This document shows positions 46,515 through 54,061 of a stretch of DNA of 64,000 nucleotides, piece by piece. The notes under the pieces are model-generated. The model was not told the DNA's origin. It saw only the letters and a program-made list of their open reading frames with translations, and did not search any database. Position numbers and translations under genes: made by a program. The stretch's first letter is position 1. Each line of letters starts with the position of its first letter. Source of the DNA: Marinobacterium iners (GTDB taxonomy: Bacteria > Pseudomonadota > Gammaproteobacteria > Pseudomonadales > Balneatricaceae); NCBI RefSeq assembly GCF_017310015.1, contig NZ_CP022297.1, positions 2,542,001 to 2,606,000 on the forward strand, written 5' to 3'.

Positions 46515-46940
46515 TTACTCAAGCGGGGTGTTGAAACGAGTATCACTGCGGACCACTGTCTGCCCCACCGGAGCCAGCGCAATCATCGCTAGTTTGAGGT
46601 GCTGAATGCCGAAAGGAATGCCAATGATGGTGATAAAGCAGGCCAGTGCCGACATTAAATGACCAATTGCCAGCCATATACCGGCGAAAATGAACCAGAT
46701 GATGTTGCCAATCAGCCCCAAAACCCCAGTGCCAATATCGTCACGACCCGTCAAGTCGCGACGGTTGACCGGTTCCTTGCCGAACGGGAAAAAGGCAAAA
46801 CTGCCTATTACGAAGCATGAACGCGCCCAAGGGATACCCACAATGGTGATTAACGCCAGCAAGCCGGCCAGCCACCAGGCCAACCCCATCAGCACACCAC
46901 CCAACACGAACCAGAGAATATTACCCAGTACACGCAGCAT
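46515..46940 (-). CDS. yccF: YccF-family inner-membrane protein
   Basis: A 141-aa protein with two repeated halves of TM pairs, each containing the YccF signature (LGNILWFVLGGVLMGLAWWLAGLLALITIVGIPWARSCF; IGNIIWFIFAGIWLAIGHLMSALACFITIIGIPFGIQHLKLA). Function unknown. The tail VVRSDTRFNTPLE is hydrophilic. Confidence 0.9.
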   Translation of the reverse strand: MLRVLGNILWFVLGGVLMGLAWWLAGLLALITIVGIPWARSCFVIGSFAFFPFGKEPVNRRDLTGRDDIGTGVLGLIGNIIWFIFAGIWLAIGHLMSALACFITIIGIPFGIQHLKLAMIALAPVGQTVVRSDTRFNTPLE

Positions 46941-47045
46941 TTGAATGATCCCTCACATATGCAAATAAAGTTCGAGCCATTGTTCCACTATTTATCCAGT
47001 AGAGCGAGAGGCAAGACAAGGGATGTTCTCTCCCTTAATACATAC

Positions 47046-47080
47046 AAAAAAGCCGAGCCCCTCACGGGGCCCGGCTTTTT
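47046..47080. terminator. Bidirectional rho-independent terminator
   Basis: aaaaagccgagcccc / ggggcccggcttttt form a 15-bp stem with one mismatch and loop tcac. Runs of A before and T after allow it to work on both strands. It lies just after the small basic-protein gene on the minus strand. Confidence 0.85.
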
Positions 47081-47096
47081 ACGGGTAAGCCAGAGA

Positions 47097-47216
47097 TTAC
47101 TTGGCTTTCTTGAGCAGTTTTTTCAGACCTTTCAGCTTGCCTTCGTGCTTGGCAATTTTGGCCTTGCGTGCCTTGATCTCTTTCTTAACAGCTTTGGTCT
47201 TTACTTTGTTCGCCAT
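47097..47216 (-). CDS. Small lysine-rich protein (39 aa)
   Basis: An open frame from the ATG at 47214-47216 with ggagag upstream, ending just before a strong terminator. The protein starts MANKVKTKAVKKEIKARKAK and ends LKGLKKLLKKAK; about two fifths of it is lysine or arginine and it is predicted to be one helix. Ribosome site, stop and terminator all fit a real gene. Function unknown; binding to nucleic acid or the ribosome is only a guess from charge. Confidence 0.65.
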   Translation of the reverse strand: MANKVKTKAVKKEIKARKAKIAKHEGKLKGLKKLLKKAK

Positions 47217-47243
47217 GGTCGTTCTCTCCATCTAATGAGCAGA

Positions 47244-47417
47244 CTATTTCTGTAGCGAAGCATGTTCGGCTACGAAGCTGCGAATAAAACGTCGAATTTC
47301 ACGTGCTGCACTGGTATCCAGTTCATCACAAAGCGCGACAAACTGATCGCGATCTTCATTATTAATCCGGATAACCAGCTGGCTGTTTTTGGGCCTGCTT
47401 TTCTTTTTAACACTCAT
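47244..47417 (-). CDS. Small ribbon-helix-helix-like protein
   Basis: About 57 aa from the ATG at 47417 (MSVKKKSRPKNSQLVIRINNEDRDQFVALCDELDTSAAREIRRFI in outline). The basic N-terminus, the strand QLVIRIN and the two helices resemble Arc/CopG-type DNA-binding proteins. It starts 27 bp upstream of the lysine-rich gene on the same strand. No toxin partner is present, so it may be a free-standing regulator. Confidence 0.65.
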   Translation of the reverse strand: MSVKKKSRPKNSQLVIRINNEDRDQFVALCDELDTSAAREIRRFIRSFVAEHASLQK

Positions 47418-47631
47418 TAAAAGCCCCCCCCAAAGCTGCCTGCAGCGACTATCGACTGACAATCATATGTATATACAAAGCAAACCATAGCAGCTGACAG
47501 CGACAGGGTCAAACCGCCATAACAAGAGGCAGACCTATTCACATCTTTGCTAAACTGGTGACCAGCTTAAACGTGCAACCGCATTCAAATCATCGAGGTC
47601 GGCCGAAACATCCGATCTAAGGGGAACAATA

Positions 47632-48105
47632 ATGAAGCACGACGACACGCTGGTGCAGCAACTGAACAGGGTACTGACGCTCGAGCTTACATCCATCAAC
47701 CAGTATTTCCTGCATGCTCGCATCTTCAGGAACTGGGGATTGGAACGGCTAAATCACAAGGCCTACAAGAAATCGATTCTTGACATGAAGCAGGCCGACC
47801 GGTTGATTGAGCGCATTCTGTTTCTGGAAGGGCTACCCAACCTGCAGCACCTGGAGCGCCTGCGCATCGGTGAAGATACCGAAGAGATGCTGCAGGGGGA
47901 CCTGAGCCTTGAGACTGACCAGATTGCGCTGCTGCGTGATGTGATCGCCCAGTGCGAAGCCGGTGGTGATTATGTCAGCCGCAAGATGCTGGTCGACATT
48001 CTGGAAGAAGAAGAGGAACACCTGGACTGGATTGAAACCCAGCAGCATCTGATCCGCGAAGTAGGTATTCAGAACTACCTGCAATCGGCCATTGAGGAGG
48101 ATTGA
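47632..48105 (+). CDS. bfr: Bacterioferritin, heme-binding type subunit
   Basis: A 157-aa four-helix iron-storage protein. It has E18, Y25 and M52 (the interface heme ligand in DMKQAD), with EEEEEHLDWIE near 123-133. Two ferroxidase positions differ from E. coli Bfr: D51 instead of Glu and Q54 instead of His. Known two-subunit bacterioferritins pair a heme-Met subunit that lacks the ferroxidase centre with one that has it, and this is the former. It is followed after 2 bp by the second subunit. Confidence 0.92.
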   Translation: MKHDDTLVQQLNRVLTLELTSINQYFLHARIFRNWGLERLNHKAYKKSILDMKQADRLIERILFLEGLPNLQHLERLRIGEDTEEMLQGDLSLETDQIALLRDVIAQCEAGGDYVSRKMLVDILEEEEEHLDWIETQQHLIREVGIQNYLQSAIEED

Positions 48106-48107
48106 TT

Positions 48108-48575
48108 ATGCAAGGCAAGCAAAATGTCATTGACGCACTGAACAAGCTACTGGCCGGCGAACTGGCCGCCATGGATCAGTATTTTATCCATTCGGAAATG
48201 TATGCCGACTGGGGGTTCAACAAGCTCTATGAGCGCATCGCGCACGAGTTTGATGATGAAAAGGGTCACGCCAAATTGATGATTGAGCGCATATTGTTCC
48301 TGGGTGGCACACCGGACCTGGTAACACGCGAGCCCATTCATGTCGGCAAAACCGTCCCGGAAATGCTGCAGAATGACCTGAACACCGAATATCAGGTCGT
48401 GCATAACCTTAAACAGGTCATTGCGCTGTGTGAACAGGAACAGGATTACCAGACCCGAGAAATGCTGCGTCAGCAACTGGCCGATACCGAGGAAGACCAT
48501 GCCTACTGGCTCGAAAAGCAGCTGGGGCTAATCAACCGTGTTGGCCTGCAGAACTACCTGCAGTCACAGATGTAA
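48108..48575 (+). CDS. bfr: Bacterioferritin, ferroxidase-type subunit
   Basis: About 155 aa from the ATG at 48108, with gaggagg 7 bp upstream. It has the full ferroxidase set (E18, E51, H54 in DDEKGHAK, and EEDHAYWLE near 127-130) but K52 instead of the heme-ligand methionine. It is thus complementary to the gene just upstream, and a mixed 24-mer is likely. Ends QNYLQSQM. Confidence 0.92.
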   Translation: MQGKQNVIDALNKLLAGELAAMDQYFIHSEMYADWGFNKLYERIAHEFDDEKGHAKLMIERILFLGGTPDLVTREPIHVGKTVPEMLQNDLNTEYQVVHNLKQVIALCEQEQDYQTREMLRQQLADTEEDHAYWLEKQLGLINRVGLQNYLQSQM

Positions 48576-48582
48576 TTTTGGG

Positions 48583-48607
48583 GACCGACCTCCAAGCGCG
48601 GTCGGTC
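48583..48607 (+). terminator. Terminator-like hairpin after the bacterioferritin genes
   Basis: gaccgacc (48583-48590) / ggtcggtc (48600-48607) is a perfect 8-bp stem with a 9-nt loop, 8 bp after the bfr stop. A weak T run (tgtttt) follows about 10 bases later, so termination may be partial. Confidence 0.6.
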
Positions 48608-48982
48608 ATCCCCTCTGTTTTAACATCCGGCCCACAGTGTGTGATCGAAGAGGGAGCTAGCATTATAGGTCTCGGTAAATCCACCGAAGCTCTTCAGAAC
48701 CGTCCGACAGGCGCTGCCAATCAACAAGAGACCCTGTATTGATTCAACGATGCTGATCTGCTTGAGTTTAAACATGGGAAATGGCGGTCAGGGAGGGACA
48801 CTGTATAGATGACCAGTATTCAAGCCCTTACGTTCCGCTCGTAGACACCTGCAACGACACGATGTCCATGTAAAATGTCACTCTAGACCCTCAACGGCAG
48901 TTGGTCAACCAGTATACCATTCAAACAGCTTGCAAAGGTGCCGACTCAGTGGGCATCAACCTCTGTATCATAGCCTTAGCGT
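48608..48982. other. Junction between core genes and accessory DNA, no gene seen
   Basis: This 375-bp stretch has no convincing coding frame on either strand. It holds the left 19-bp repeat (48780-48798) and then sequence leading into the 3' end of the HUH gene. No tRNA was found that could serve as an attachment target. Confidence 0.6.
48780..48798. repeat. 19-bp direct repeat, candidate attachment site (left)
   Basis: aatggcggtcagggaggga, identical to 59359-59377. One copy lies just past the last core genes (bfr), the other just upstream of integrase 1. Together they bound a 10.6-kb unit with an integrase, a relaxase and cargo. The exact crossover cannot be proven from one sequence. Confidence 0.6.
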
Positions 48983-49468
48983 TTATGCGCCAAAATCCGT
49001 TGATACTAATGGTGGGCCTCTGGCACTCCCCTCGGAAAGATATGCATAGCATGATAAAACCAAAACAAGGCAAAGCTGTAAAAAACGATTGGTTAGAACA
49101 GAACAGATCGATGAATTCTGTATACTTGTCAGACTTACATTAACTGTGAAATCTGCACGCCCATTAATGACTAAAGAATTATCAACTTTACTCGTTTTAG
49201 TATCAGATTCTTCATGCGAACCATTATCCCAATTCCATATGACCTTTTGACCTGTAATGACACATCTGATACCAACTATTTCATTTCTTGATATTCCATT
49301 ACAAGAAATTATTTTAATCTTTATCGGTTCTATTTTAGTTGAAAGCCCTATAAAAAAATTATATTTCTTGATAGAGGTTAATTCTTTTGATGATAAAAGA
49401 TCGTATATCTCCCTGAAAACCCCATCTTTATTATAAAGACTCTGCCTTTTACTAATCAAAATATCAAA
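48983..49468 (-). pseudogene. HUH replication-type protein, C-terminal part (IS-interrupted)
   Basis: Open on the minus strand from the IS junction (FDILISKRQSLYNKDGVFRE) to a stop at 48983. It joins the N-terminal part (51192-52069) in frame when the IS and one 8-bp repeat are removed, giving about 451 aa. No domain is recognised in this part; the last third (LQLCLVLVLSCYAYL) is hydrophobic and may be sequence gained at the element edge rather than native. Confidence 0.75.
49461..49468. repeat. Target-site duplication atatcaaa (left) of one-ORF IS66-family element, copy 2
   Basis: An 8-bp direct repeat identical to 51192-51199, abutting the IS end gtaactattcag. Confidence 0.88.
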
Positions 49469-51191
49469 GTAACTATTCAGTTGGCTTGATTTAAAAAGTT
49501 TTCGGATTATCGCTTGGCGCTGCCATGAAGGTCGGCAAACGTCCTTCGAACAACAGTGTCAACGCCTCGGAACCACTCAGGTTTTGCTTGCGCGCCGTCG
49601 ACAGATAGCTGCGCACACGACAGAAGATCTGTGCCCCATCCATCGAGCGGAAGCAGCCAGAGATCTTCTGCTGCACCTTGAGCATACGGATATCACGCTC
49701 GCCTTGGTTGTTCGTAAAGGGGACCGCCGGATCGTCCAGAAAGCGCAAAACATCTGCCTCATAGTCGCGCAACCGCTCCAGCAGGTTGCGCGCCCGAGAG
49801 CGTTTGAGCCGACCACGCTTGCCCTGCCGTTGGTTTTCATCCGGTGGCGGACACTCGTCTTCCGCTTTTTTGAGGCATTGCCGGTAGGCCTTTCGCCACC
49901 CTTCTGCCTTTTCAGGCGGCAGGCTGCCGCCCGCACTCTTAACGGCATCCTCCATGGTGCACAACAGGGTTTGCATGCGCTGCGCCCAGGTCTGTTTGTC
50001 CTGCTCCCAGGCGCGCTGAAGCTCGCGCAGATGGTGGGCATTACAGAGCGCATGCCGGCACTGATAGCGGTAGTACGGTTTCCAGTGGTCATGACAAAGC
50101 ACGCCGTGGAAGCGCGGCAGGATACCGATGGCCTCCATCGCCTCGTGACCCCGGTGAGCATGGGGCGCCAGCCAGGTCAGGTCATCATTCGAGGCGCAAT
50201 GCAGCCAGCGGCGTTGGCCACCGATGTTGATGCTGGTTTCATCGGCGTGAATCAGCACCGACTCGGCCAGACGGTCCTTAACCCAGTGCTCGAAGCCCTC
50301 AGCTTTGTCGAAAGCGTCTTGGTTGAAGTTGAACAGCGACCCTGCGCTGAGCGGGATACCAACCTGATCCTCAAAGTATTCGCGGACACGTTCGTAGGGC
50401 AGCAGCTGGTACTGCGACAGATACACCGCATGCGCTTTCAAGCGGGGACCATACTGCACCGGACGATCAACACCGGCCGGGAATGGCGCTGTGACGCGTT
50501 GCCCCTGTTCGTTCTCCAGGATCTCGGCCTGGTACTCGGTCACGAAGCGGCTGATATCCAGATCGAAGACCTGACGCTTTTCATAGCCGACCACGCGGAA
50601 TGCGCTGCCCTTAGGCAGGGTGCGCCGGTCGACCTTCACGGTCTTGATCGCATCCGGCTCCTCGACCCGTTGCAGCGTCTTGCCAATACGGCCAGGCTGT
50701 CCGCCCGGTTTACGCTCACCTTTACTGCGGCTCTTCTTGGGCCGGTTCGGATCCTGGGAGGGCGGCGTACTGCTGTTGGTACTGTTCGTGTTGAGCCGGC
50801 CGGTCATCATCTGGATCAGCACCATCATCATCTCAATGGCTGCGCGCAGAGATGGCGAGAGTGTCTTGTCGTCCTGGAGCTGTTGTCTGACGTTCGCCAA
50901 GATGGCGTCGACATCCATATTGCTGATCTTCATGAGCCTGAGTATCGTCGATTGATGGCCTATTATCGCACGACTTTTTCAGGTCAAATTTTTCGCTTTG
51001 TGTGCGGATCTGAGCAACTTTTACATTGCTCCCACGCTCCGAGACATAGAGCTCCGCCAGACGCCACAGAGTGGCGGTACGGCACCTTGAGGCAGGCTTT
51101 AAAGCGAAATACCGACTGTCACTGGACTGGGAGATATTTTGACAAAAAACCTGTCAAGAACTTTTTGCAGGAACTTGAGCTGAATAGTTAC
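49469..51191 (-). mobile_element. One-ORF IS66-family element (ISBst12-like), copy 2, 1723 bp
   Basis: Same length, same 12-bp ends and same encoded protein as the copy at 12394-14116, in the same orientation. atatcaaa is duplicated on both sides. It interrupts the HUH gene of mobile module 1. Near-zero divergence between copies means recent transposition of one or both. Confidence 0.92.
49491..50933 (-). CDS. IS66-family (ISBst12-like) transposase, copy 2
   Basis: A 480-aa transposase identical at protein level to that at 12416-13858, with the same catalytic segments (LIHADETSINIGG, VLCHDHWKPYY, NQGERDIRMLK). It is GC-rich compared with the AT-rich genes around it, as expected for an immigrant copy from the core replicon. 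Confidence 0.93.
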   Translation of the reverse strand: MKISNMDVDAILANVRQQLQDDKTLSPSLRAAIEMMMVLIQMMTGRLNTNSTNSSTPPSQDPNRPKKSRSKGERKPGGQPGRIGKTLQRVEEPDAIKTVKVDRRTLPKGSAFRVVGYEKRQVFDLDISRFVTEYQAEILENEQGQRVTAPFPAGVDRPVQYGPRLKAHAVYLSQYQLLPYERVREYFEDQVGIPLSAGSLFNFNQDAFDKAEGFEHWVKDRLAESVLIHADETSINIGGQRRWLHCASNDDLTWLAPHAHRGHEAMEAIGILPRFHGVLCHDHWKPYYRYQCRHALCNAHHLRELQRAWEQDKQTWAQRMQTLLCTMEDAVKSAGGSLPPEKAEGWRKAYRQCLKKAEDECPPPDENQRQGKRGRLKRSRARNLLERLRDYEADVLRFLDDPAVPFTNNQGERDIRMLKVQQKISGCFRSMDGAQIFCRVRSYLSTARKQNLSGSEALTLLFEGRLPTFMAAPSDNPKTF

Positions 51192-51199
51192 ATATCAAA
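51192..51199. repeat. Target-site duplication atatcaaa (right) of one-ORF IS66-family element, copy 2
   Basis: The second copy of the 8-bp repeat at 49461-49468; keeping one copy rejoins the HUH frame as ...TALFDILISKRQ.... Confidence 0.88.
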
Positions 51200-52069
51200 T
51201 AGAGCTGTCTTTAGATTCTTTCCGAAGATCTCAAACGAACGTGAAGCACAGCCATTAAATTTACTTAATGCAGCATCAGAATTCTCATCTGCGACATCTC
51301 TAGATAGATAACTGATTACTTTATTGTGATCCTTTTCATACCCCTCTTCTGACGTCTTAAATTGATGGAAACCAACTGGCTCACTCTTTAGTGAAGCATG
51401 CAAGGCTTTCTTGATCTCAGCCTCGTAAGAGGCATCATAAAAAATAGCCGCATGTAGGTGAGGGATTCCATTTTCATGTAGCTGTATGACTTTGAAGCCA
51501 AATCCTTTATTCTTATATTTTCTTCTAAGGGTTGAAGTAAACTTTTTAAATGCCTTGTTTAAAATCCTCACTATCTCAGCAGTACTAATAAGGCCAGACT
51601 CATGGTGTTCTTTGAGAGCCGTAATAGTTATTAGTGCACATCTGAAACCAAGACTATATGCCAAAGCATTCAACACGTATGCATCACACCAATACTTTGC
51701 CTTCTTTACATCGTAATACGATTTTTTATTAGAGCCCGCATGTCTTGCTCTATAAGATTCACGTCTATTAATAGATGACTTATAGTAACTTCTGTTCTTG
51801 GGGGATACATGATTTGAGATGGAGGTGTTTTTTGAGTGAATTGCTTTAAAATGAATATCATGAGCGACGCCACTTATGCGAACTAGTATAGACCTAACCT
51901 GCCTTTCAGAATGAACAAGTTTATCTTTAATTGGAAAATCAAAGATTCTTTCTGAAAACTCGATCTTTTCGATCGCAGCAGATCGTTCACTTGTGGGTAG
52001 CGCCATTATTCTAACGATCATTAAATTGATAAAGTCGTCCGAATATGGCGAAATGTAGTCTCTATCCAT
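51192..52069 (-). pseudogene. HUH replication-type protein, N-terminal part (IS-interrupted)
   Basis: A 292-residue N-terminal part. It has a rolling-circle Rep layout: motif 1 CALITIT (144-150), motif 2 GIPHLHAAIFYD with the HUH histidines at 204 and 206, and a Tyr-containing region DHNKVISYLSRDV (about 263-275) that could hold the catalytic tyrosine. The N-terminal 130 residues are lysine-rich and not recognised. It resembles inovirus/plasmid-type replication initiators. The IS removes the last third, so activity is doubtful. Divergent from the serine recombinase gene. Confidence 0.78.
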
Positions 52070-52104
52070 GAGGTAGCAATTCCAAAAAACATTTTTTCAA
52101 TCCG

Positions 52105-52124
52105 TTGTGATATTATAATCACAA
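52105..52124. promoter_or_regulatory. Inverted repeat ttgtgat-n6-atcacaa (operator-like)
   Basis: Perfect 7-bp arms around attata, 36 bp upstream of the HUH gene start in the divergent intergenic region. The shape is that of a dimeric repressor or CRP-like site. The binding protein is unknown. Confidence 0.45.
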
Positions 52125-52166
52125 TATTATTTTGAAATAAATATATATTTTAGCTAGAATAAAACT

Positions 52167-52284
52167 AGTATCATTAATCGTTCATTTTATGATGCCATTA
52201 AAAATAAGAAATATTGGTATCATAAAAATAGCGTTATTATTTATGAAACCTTTAATTTAATGATAATGGTTTTTATGACACCAA
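52167..52284. repeat. Cluster of four related 12-15-bp repeats upstream of the serine recombinase (res-like)
   Basis: Related units occur at 52167-52178 (tagtatcattaa), 52185-52197 (ttttatgatgcca, inverted), 52214-52228 (ttggtatcataaaaa) and 52270-52284 (tttttatgacaccaa, inverted). The last two match as a 15-bp inverted repeat with one mismatch. All lie within 135 bp before the recombinase start. Resolvases bind such repeated half-sites next to their own genes, so this may be its recombination site and operator. Confidence 0.5.
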
Positions 52285-52300
52285 TCAGGGAGGATTTAAA

Positions 52301-52870
52301 ATGAGTAGAGTTTTTGCTTATTGTCGTGTAAGCACTACAGAACAAAATACAAGAAACCAAGTCCAAGCAATCATTCAAGCTGGACATGAAGTAGAAGATC
52401 ATCGTGTTATAGAGGAAACAATTTCAGGTTCGGTCGAAGCCATGAAAAGGCCAAAGTTTTCATCTTTAGTTAATCATAAGCTTGAGTCTGGTGATATACT
52501 TATCGTATTAAAGCTAGACAGATTAGGTCGTGATAATATTGATGTACAGAAAACAATAAATATGTTGATGTCTCGTAATATACAAGTTATTTCATTAGAT
52601 TTACCTTCGAAAGACCTAACATCAGCAGAAGGTAAACTAATCTTACAAATGTTTACAGCATTTTCCGAGTTCGAAAGAAATAGGATAATAGAACGCACAA
52701 AGCATGGATTAGAAAGAGCTAAGCGTGAAGGAAAAAAGCTCGGTAGACCAGTTGCAAAAACTACAGCCATAGCCATTCAGAAATTAAAAAAAGAGGGGCT
52801 CAGTCAAAGCCAAGTATCTATTGAATCGGGGTTTAGTTTATCAACTGTCAAGCGACACTGGAATAAATAA
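52301..52870 (+). CDS. Serine recombinase (resolvase/invertase family)
   Basis: A 189-aa small serine recombinase with ribosome site gggagg. The catalytic domain has S11 in YCRVSTTEQNTRNQ, LKLDRLGRD with the active-site arginines, and EFERNRIIERTKHGLERAKREGKKLGRP leading into the C-terminal HTH (LKKEGLSQSQVSIESGFSLSTVKRHW). Size and layout equal Tn3-type resolvases and Hin/Gin invertases. It lies in the module with the HUH protein, where dimer resolution would be useful. It is the only plus-strand gene in the module. Confidence 0.93.
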   Translation: MSRVFAYCRVSTTEQNTRNQVQAIIQAGHEVEDHRVIEETISGSVEAMKRPKFSSLVNHKLESGDILIVLKLDRLGRDNIDVQKTINMLMSRNIQVISLDLPSKDLTSAEGKLILQMFTAFSEFERNRIIERTKHGLERAKREGKKLGRPVAKTTAIAIQKLKKEGLSQSQVSIESGFSLSTVKRHWNK

Positions 52871-52877
52871 ATCCGAG

Positions 52878-52918
52878 CGTGCTTTGCCTTTTTGATCGTA
52901 TTGAAAAAGCAAAGCACG
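52878..52918. terminator. Hairpin between convergent genes (arm cgtgctttgc)
   Basis: cgtgctttgc (52878-52887) pairs with gcaaagcacg (52909-52918); ttttt and aaaaa inside can extend the stem. It starts 8 bp after the serine recombinase stop and probably terminates that transcript. Confidence 0.6.
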
Positions 52919-52920
52919 TT

Positions 52921-52958
52921 AATGAAATGGATTGTAATAATTTAAAATCCATTTCATT
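52921..52958. terminator. Second hairpin between convergent genes (arm aatgaaatggat)
   Basis: Perfect 12-bp arms (52921-52932 and 52947-52958) around a 14-nt AT loop, 3 bp after the first hairpin and 39 bp beyond the end of the methyltransferase gene on the other strand. It lacks a clean T run, so a terminator or transcript-stabilising role is only likely. Confidence 0.5.
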
Positions 52959-52996
52959 AATTGAATTAACCATATTGATCAATACAGCCAATCAAA

Positions 52997-54061
52997 TTAT
53001 TTTCGTATACTTGCTTGGGGTAATTTTGATATTGCTTCACCAGCACCTCTGTAAAGAGGTAACCCCAAAAGATTTTCAGTTTCACAATGAGTTGGTTGTG
53101 GGTACTGAAAGTAATGTAAATTTTTAGCTGCCACAAAAAATAACCTGCGCCTTTTTTGAGGCACACCATAATCAGCAGCCATAAGCTCTCGGTGTGTCAC
53201 CTCATACCCAATATCCTCAAAAGATTTATAAATCTCTTCGATCATGTTGGCACTTTTTACCTGCGCCAAACCATAAACATTTTCCATTACAACAATTTCT
53301 GGCTGAAGTGCATCAACATGCCTAATATAATCTCTATAGAGTACTCCAAGTGGGTCTTTGGTTGCCTTTTGTTTACCTGCAACACTAAATGGCTGACATG
53401 GAGGCCCACCAATGATAACGTCAGGTTTTTTCCCAATAACCTGAACGACTGTTTTAGGATCTAGTTTTGTGATATCTTCTCGATGAAAATTCCACTCTGG
53501 GCGATTATACTTGACTGTAGCTTCAGCCCATTTTTCTATATCGGTTGCAAACTCTGTTTTAAATTGAACTAAGTTATCAGATGCTTGCTCAAAACCTAAA
53601 TCCAAACCTCCAGCGCCCGTGAAATAAGAAGCAATGCTTATTTCTCCACCTTTATTCAAACGTTCAAAGTATTTAGCAACCTCCTTTGCTAAGGCTCTTG
53701 CAAGCCCAACCGGTACTGCATTACCTATCTGTTTTTGTACTTGTCCAAGTGTGCCTTTAAACTCATAGTCAATAGGAAAATCCTGTAATACTGCTGCTTC
53801 TCTAGGTGTAATATATCTATCTTCTTCTGGGTGCACAAACTTATTAAATATATATGCAGTTATAGTGAGTGACGGCTTATCTTTTTCAAGCCGCAATAGA
53901 CGCATATTTGGACCGCCAGTTTTTTTTTCGCCCTTGCGCACAAAACTCTCATGTTGAAGGTGCTCTGGAAGATCTCCCATTTTCCCACCCGGTGGAAGAT
54001 GCTTCATTCTTTCAAGAACTATGCCTGTGTACTCTCTAGTCTCATGATTTGGTATTTTCAT
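52997..54061 (-). CDS. Circularly permuted DNA (cytosine-5) methyltransferase
   Basis: A 354-aa C5 methyltransferase with conserved blocks in permuted order. The target-recognition and motif IX/X part comes first (about 1-125: REYTGIVLERMKHLPPGG, KPSLTITAYIFNKFVHP, YITPREAAVLQDFP, QKQIGNAVPVGLARALA). Motif I follows (ASYFTGAGGLDLGFE, 144-158), then motif IV with catalytic C222 (IIGGPPCQPFSVAGKQ), motif VI (VVMENVYGL) and motif VIII (QKRRRLFFVA, 302-311). Normal enzymes have I-IV-VI-VIII-TRD-IX-X. M.BssHII is a known permuted case. It overlaps the upstream restriction gene by ATGA. Target sequence unknown. Confidence 0.9.
   Translation of the reverse strand: MKIPNHETREYTGIVLERMKHLPPGGKMGDLPEHLQHESFVRKGEKKTGGPNMRLLRLEKDKPSLTITAYIFNKFVHPEEDRYITPREAAVLQDFPIDYEFKGTLGQVQKQIGNAVPVGLARALAKEVAKYFERLNKGGEISIASYFTGAGGLDLGFEQASDNLVQFKTEFATDIEKWAEATVKYNRPEWNFHREDITKLDPKTVVQVIGKKPDVIIGGPPCQPFSVAGKQKATKDPLGVLYRDYIRHVDALQPEIVVMENVYGLAQVKSANMIEEIYKSFEDIGYEVTHRELMAADYGVPQKRRRLFFVAAKNLHYFQYPQPTHCETENLLGLPLYRGAGEAISKLPQASIRK

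Noticed and set aside
48600..48982. tRNA gene as integration target
   Set aside because: No cloverleaf, T-loop consensus or CCA end could be found near the 19-bp repeat.
52140..52290. CRISPR-like array from repeated units
   Set aside because: The four units are short, in mixed orientation and unevenly spaced, and no cas gene is present. A recombinase site fits better.
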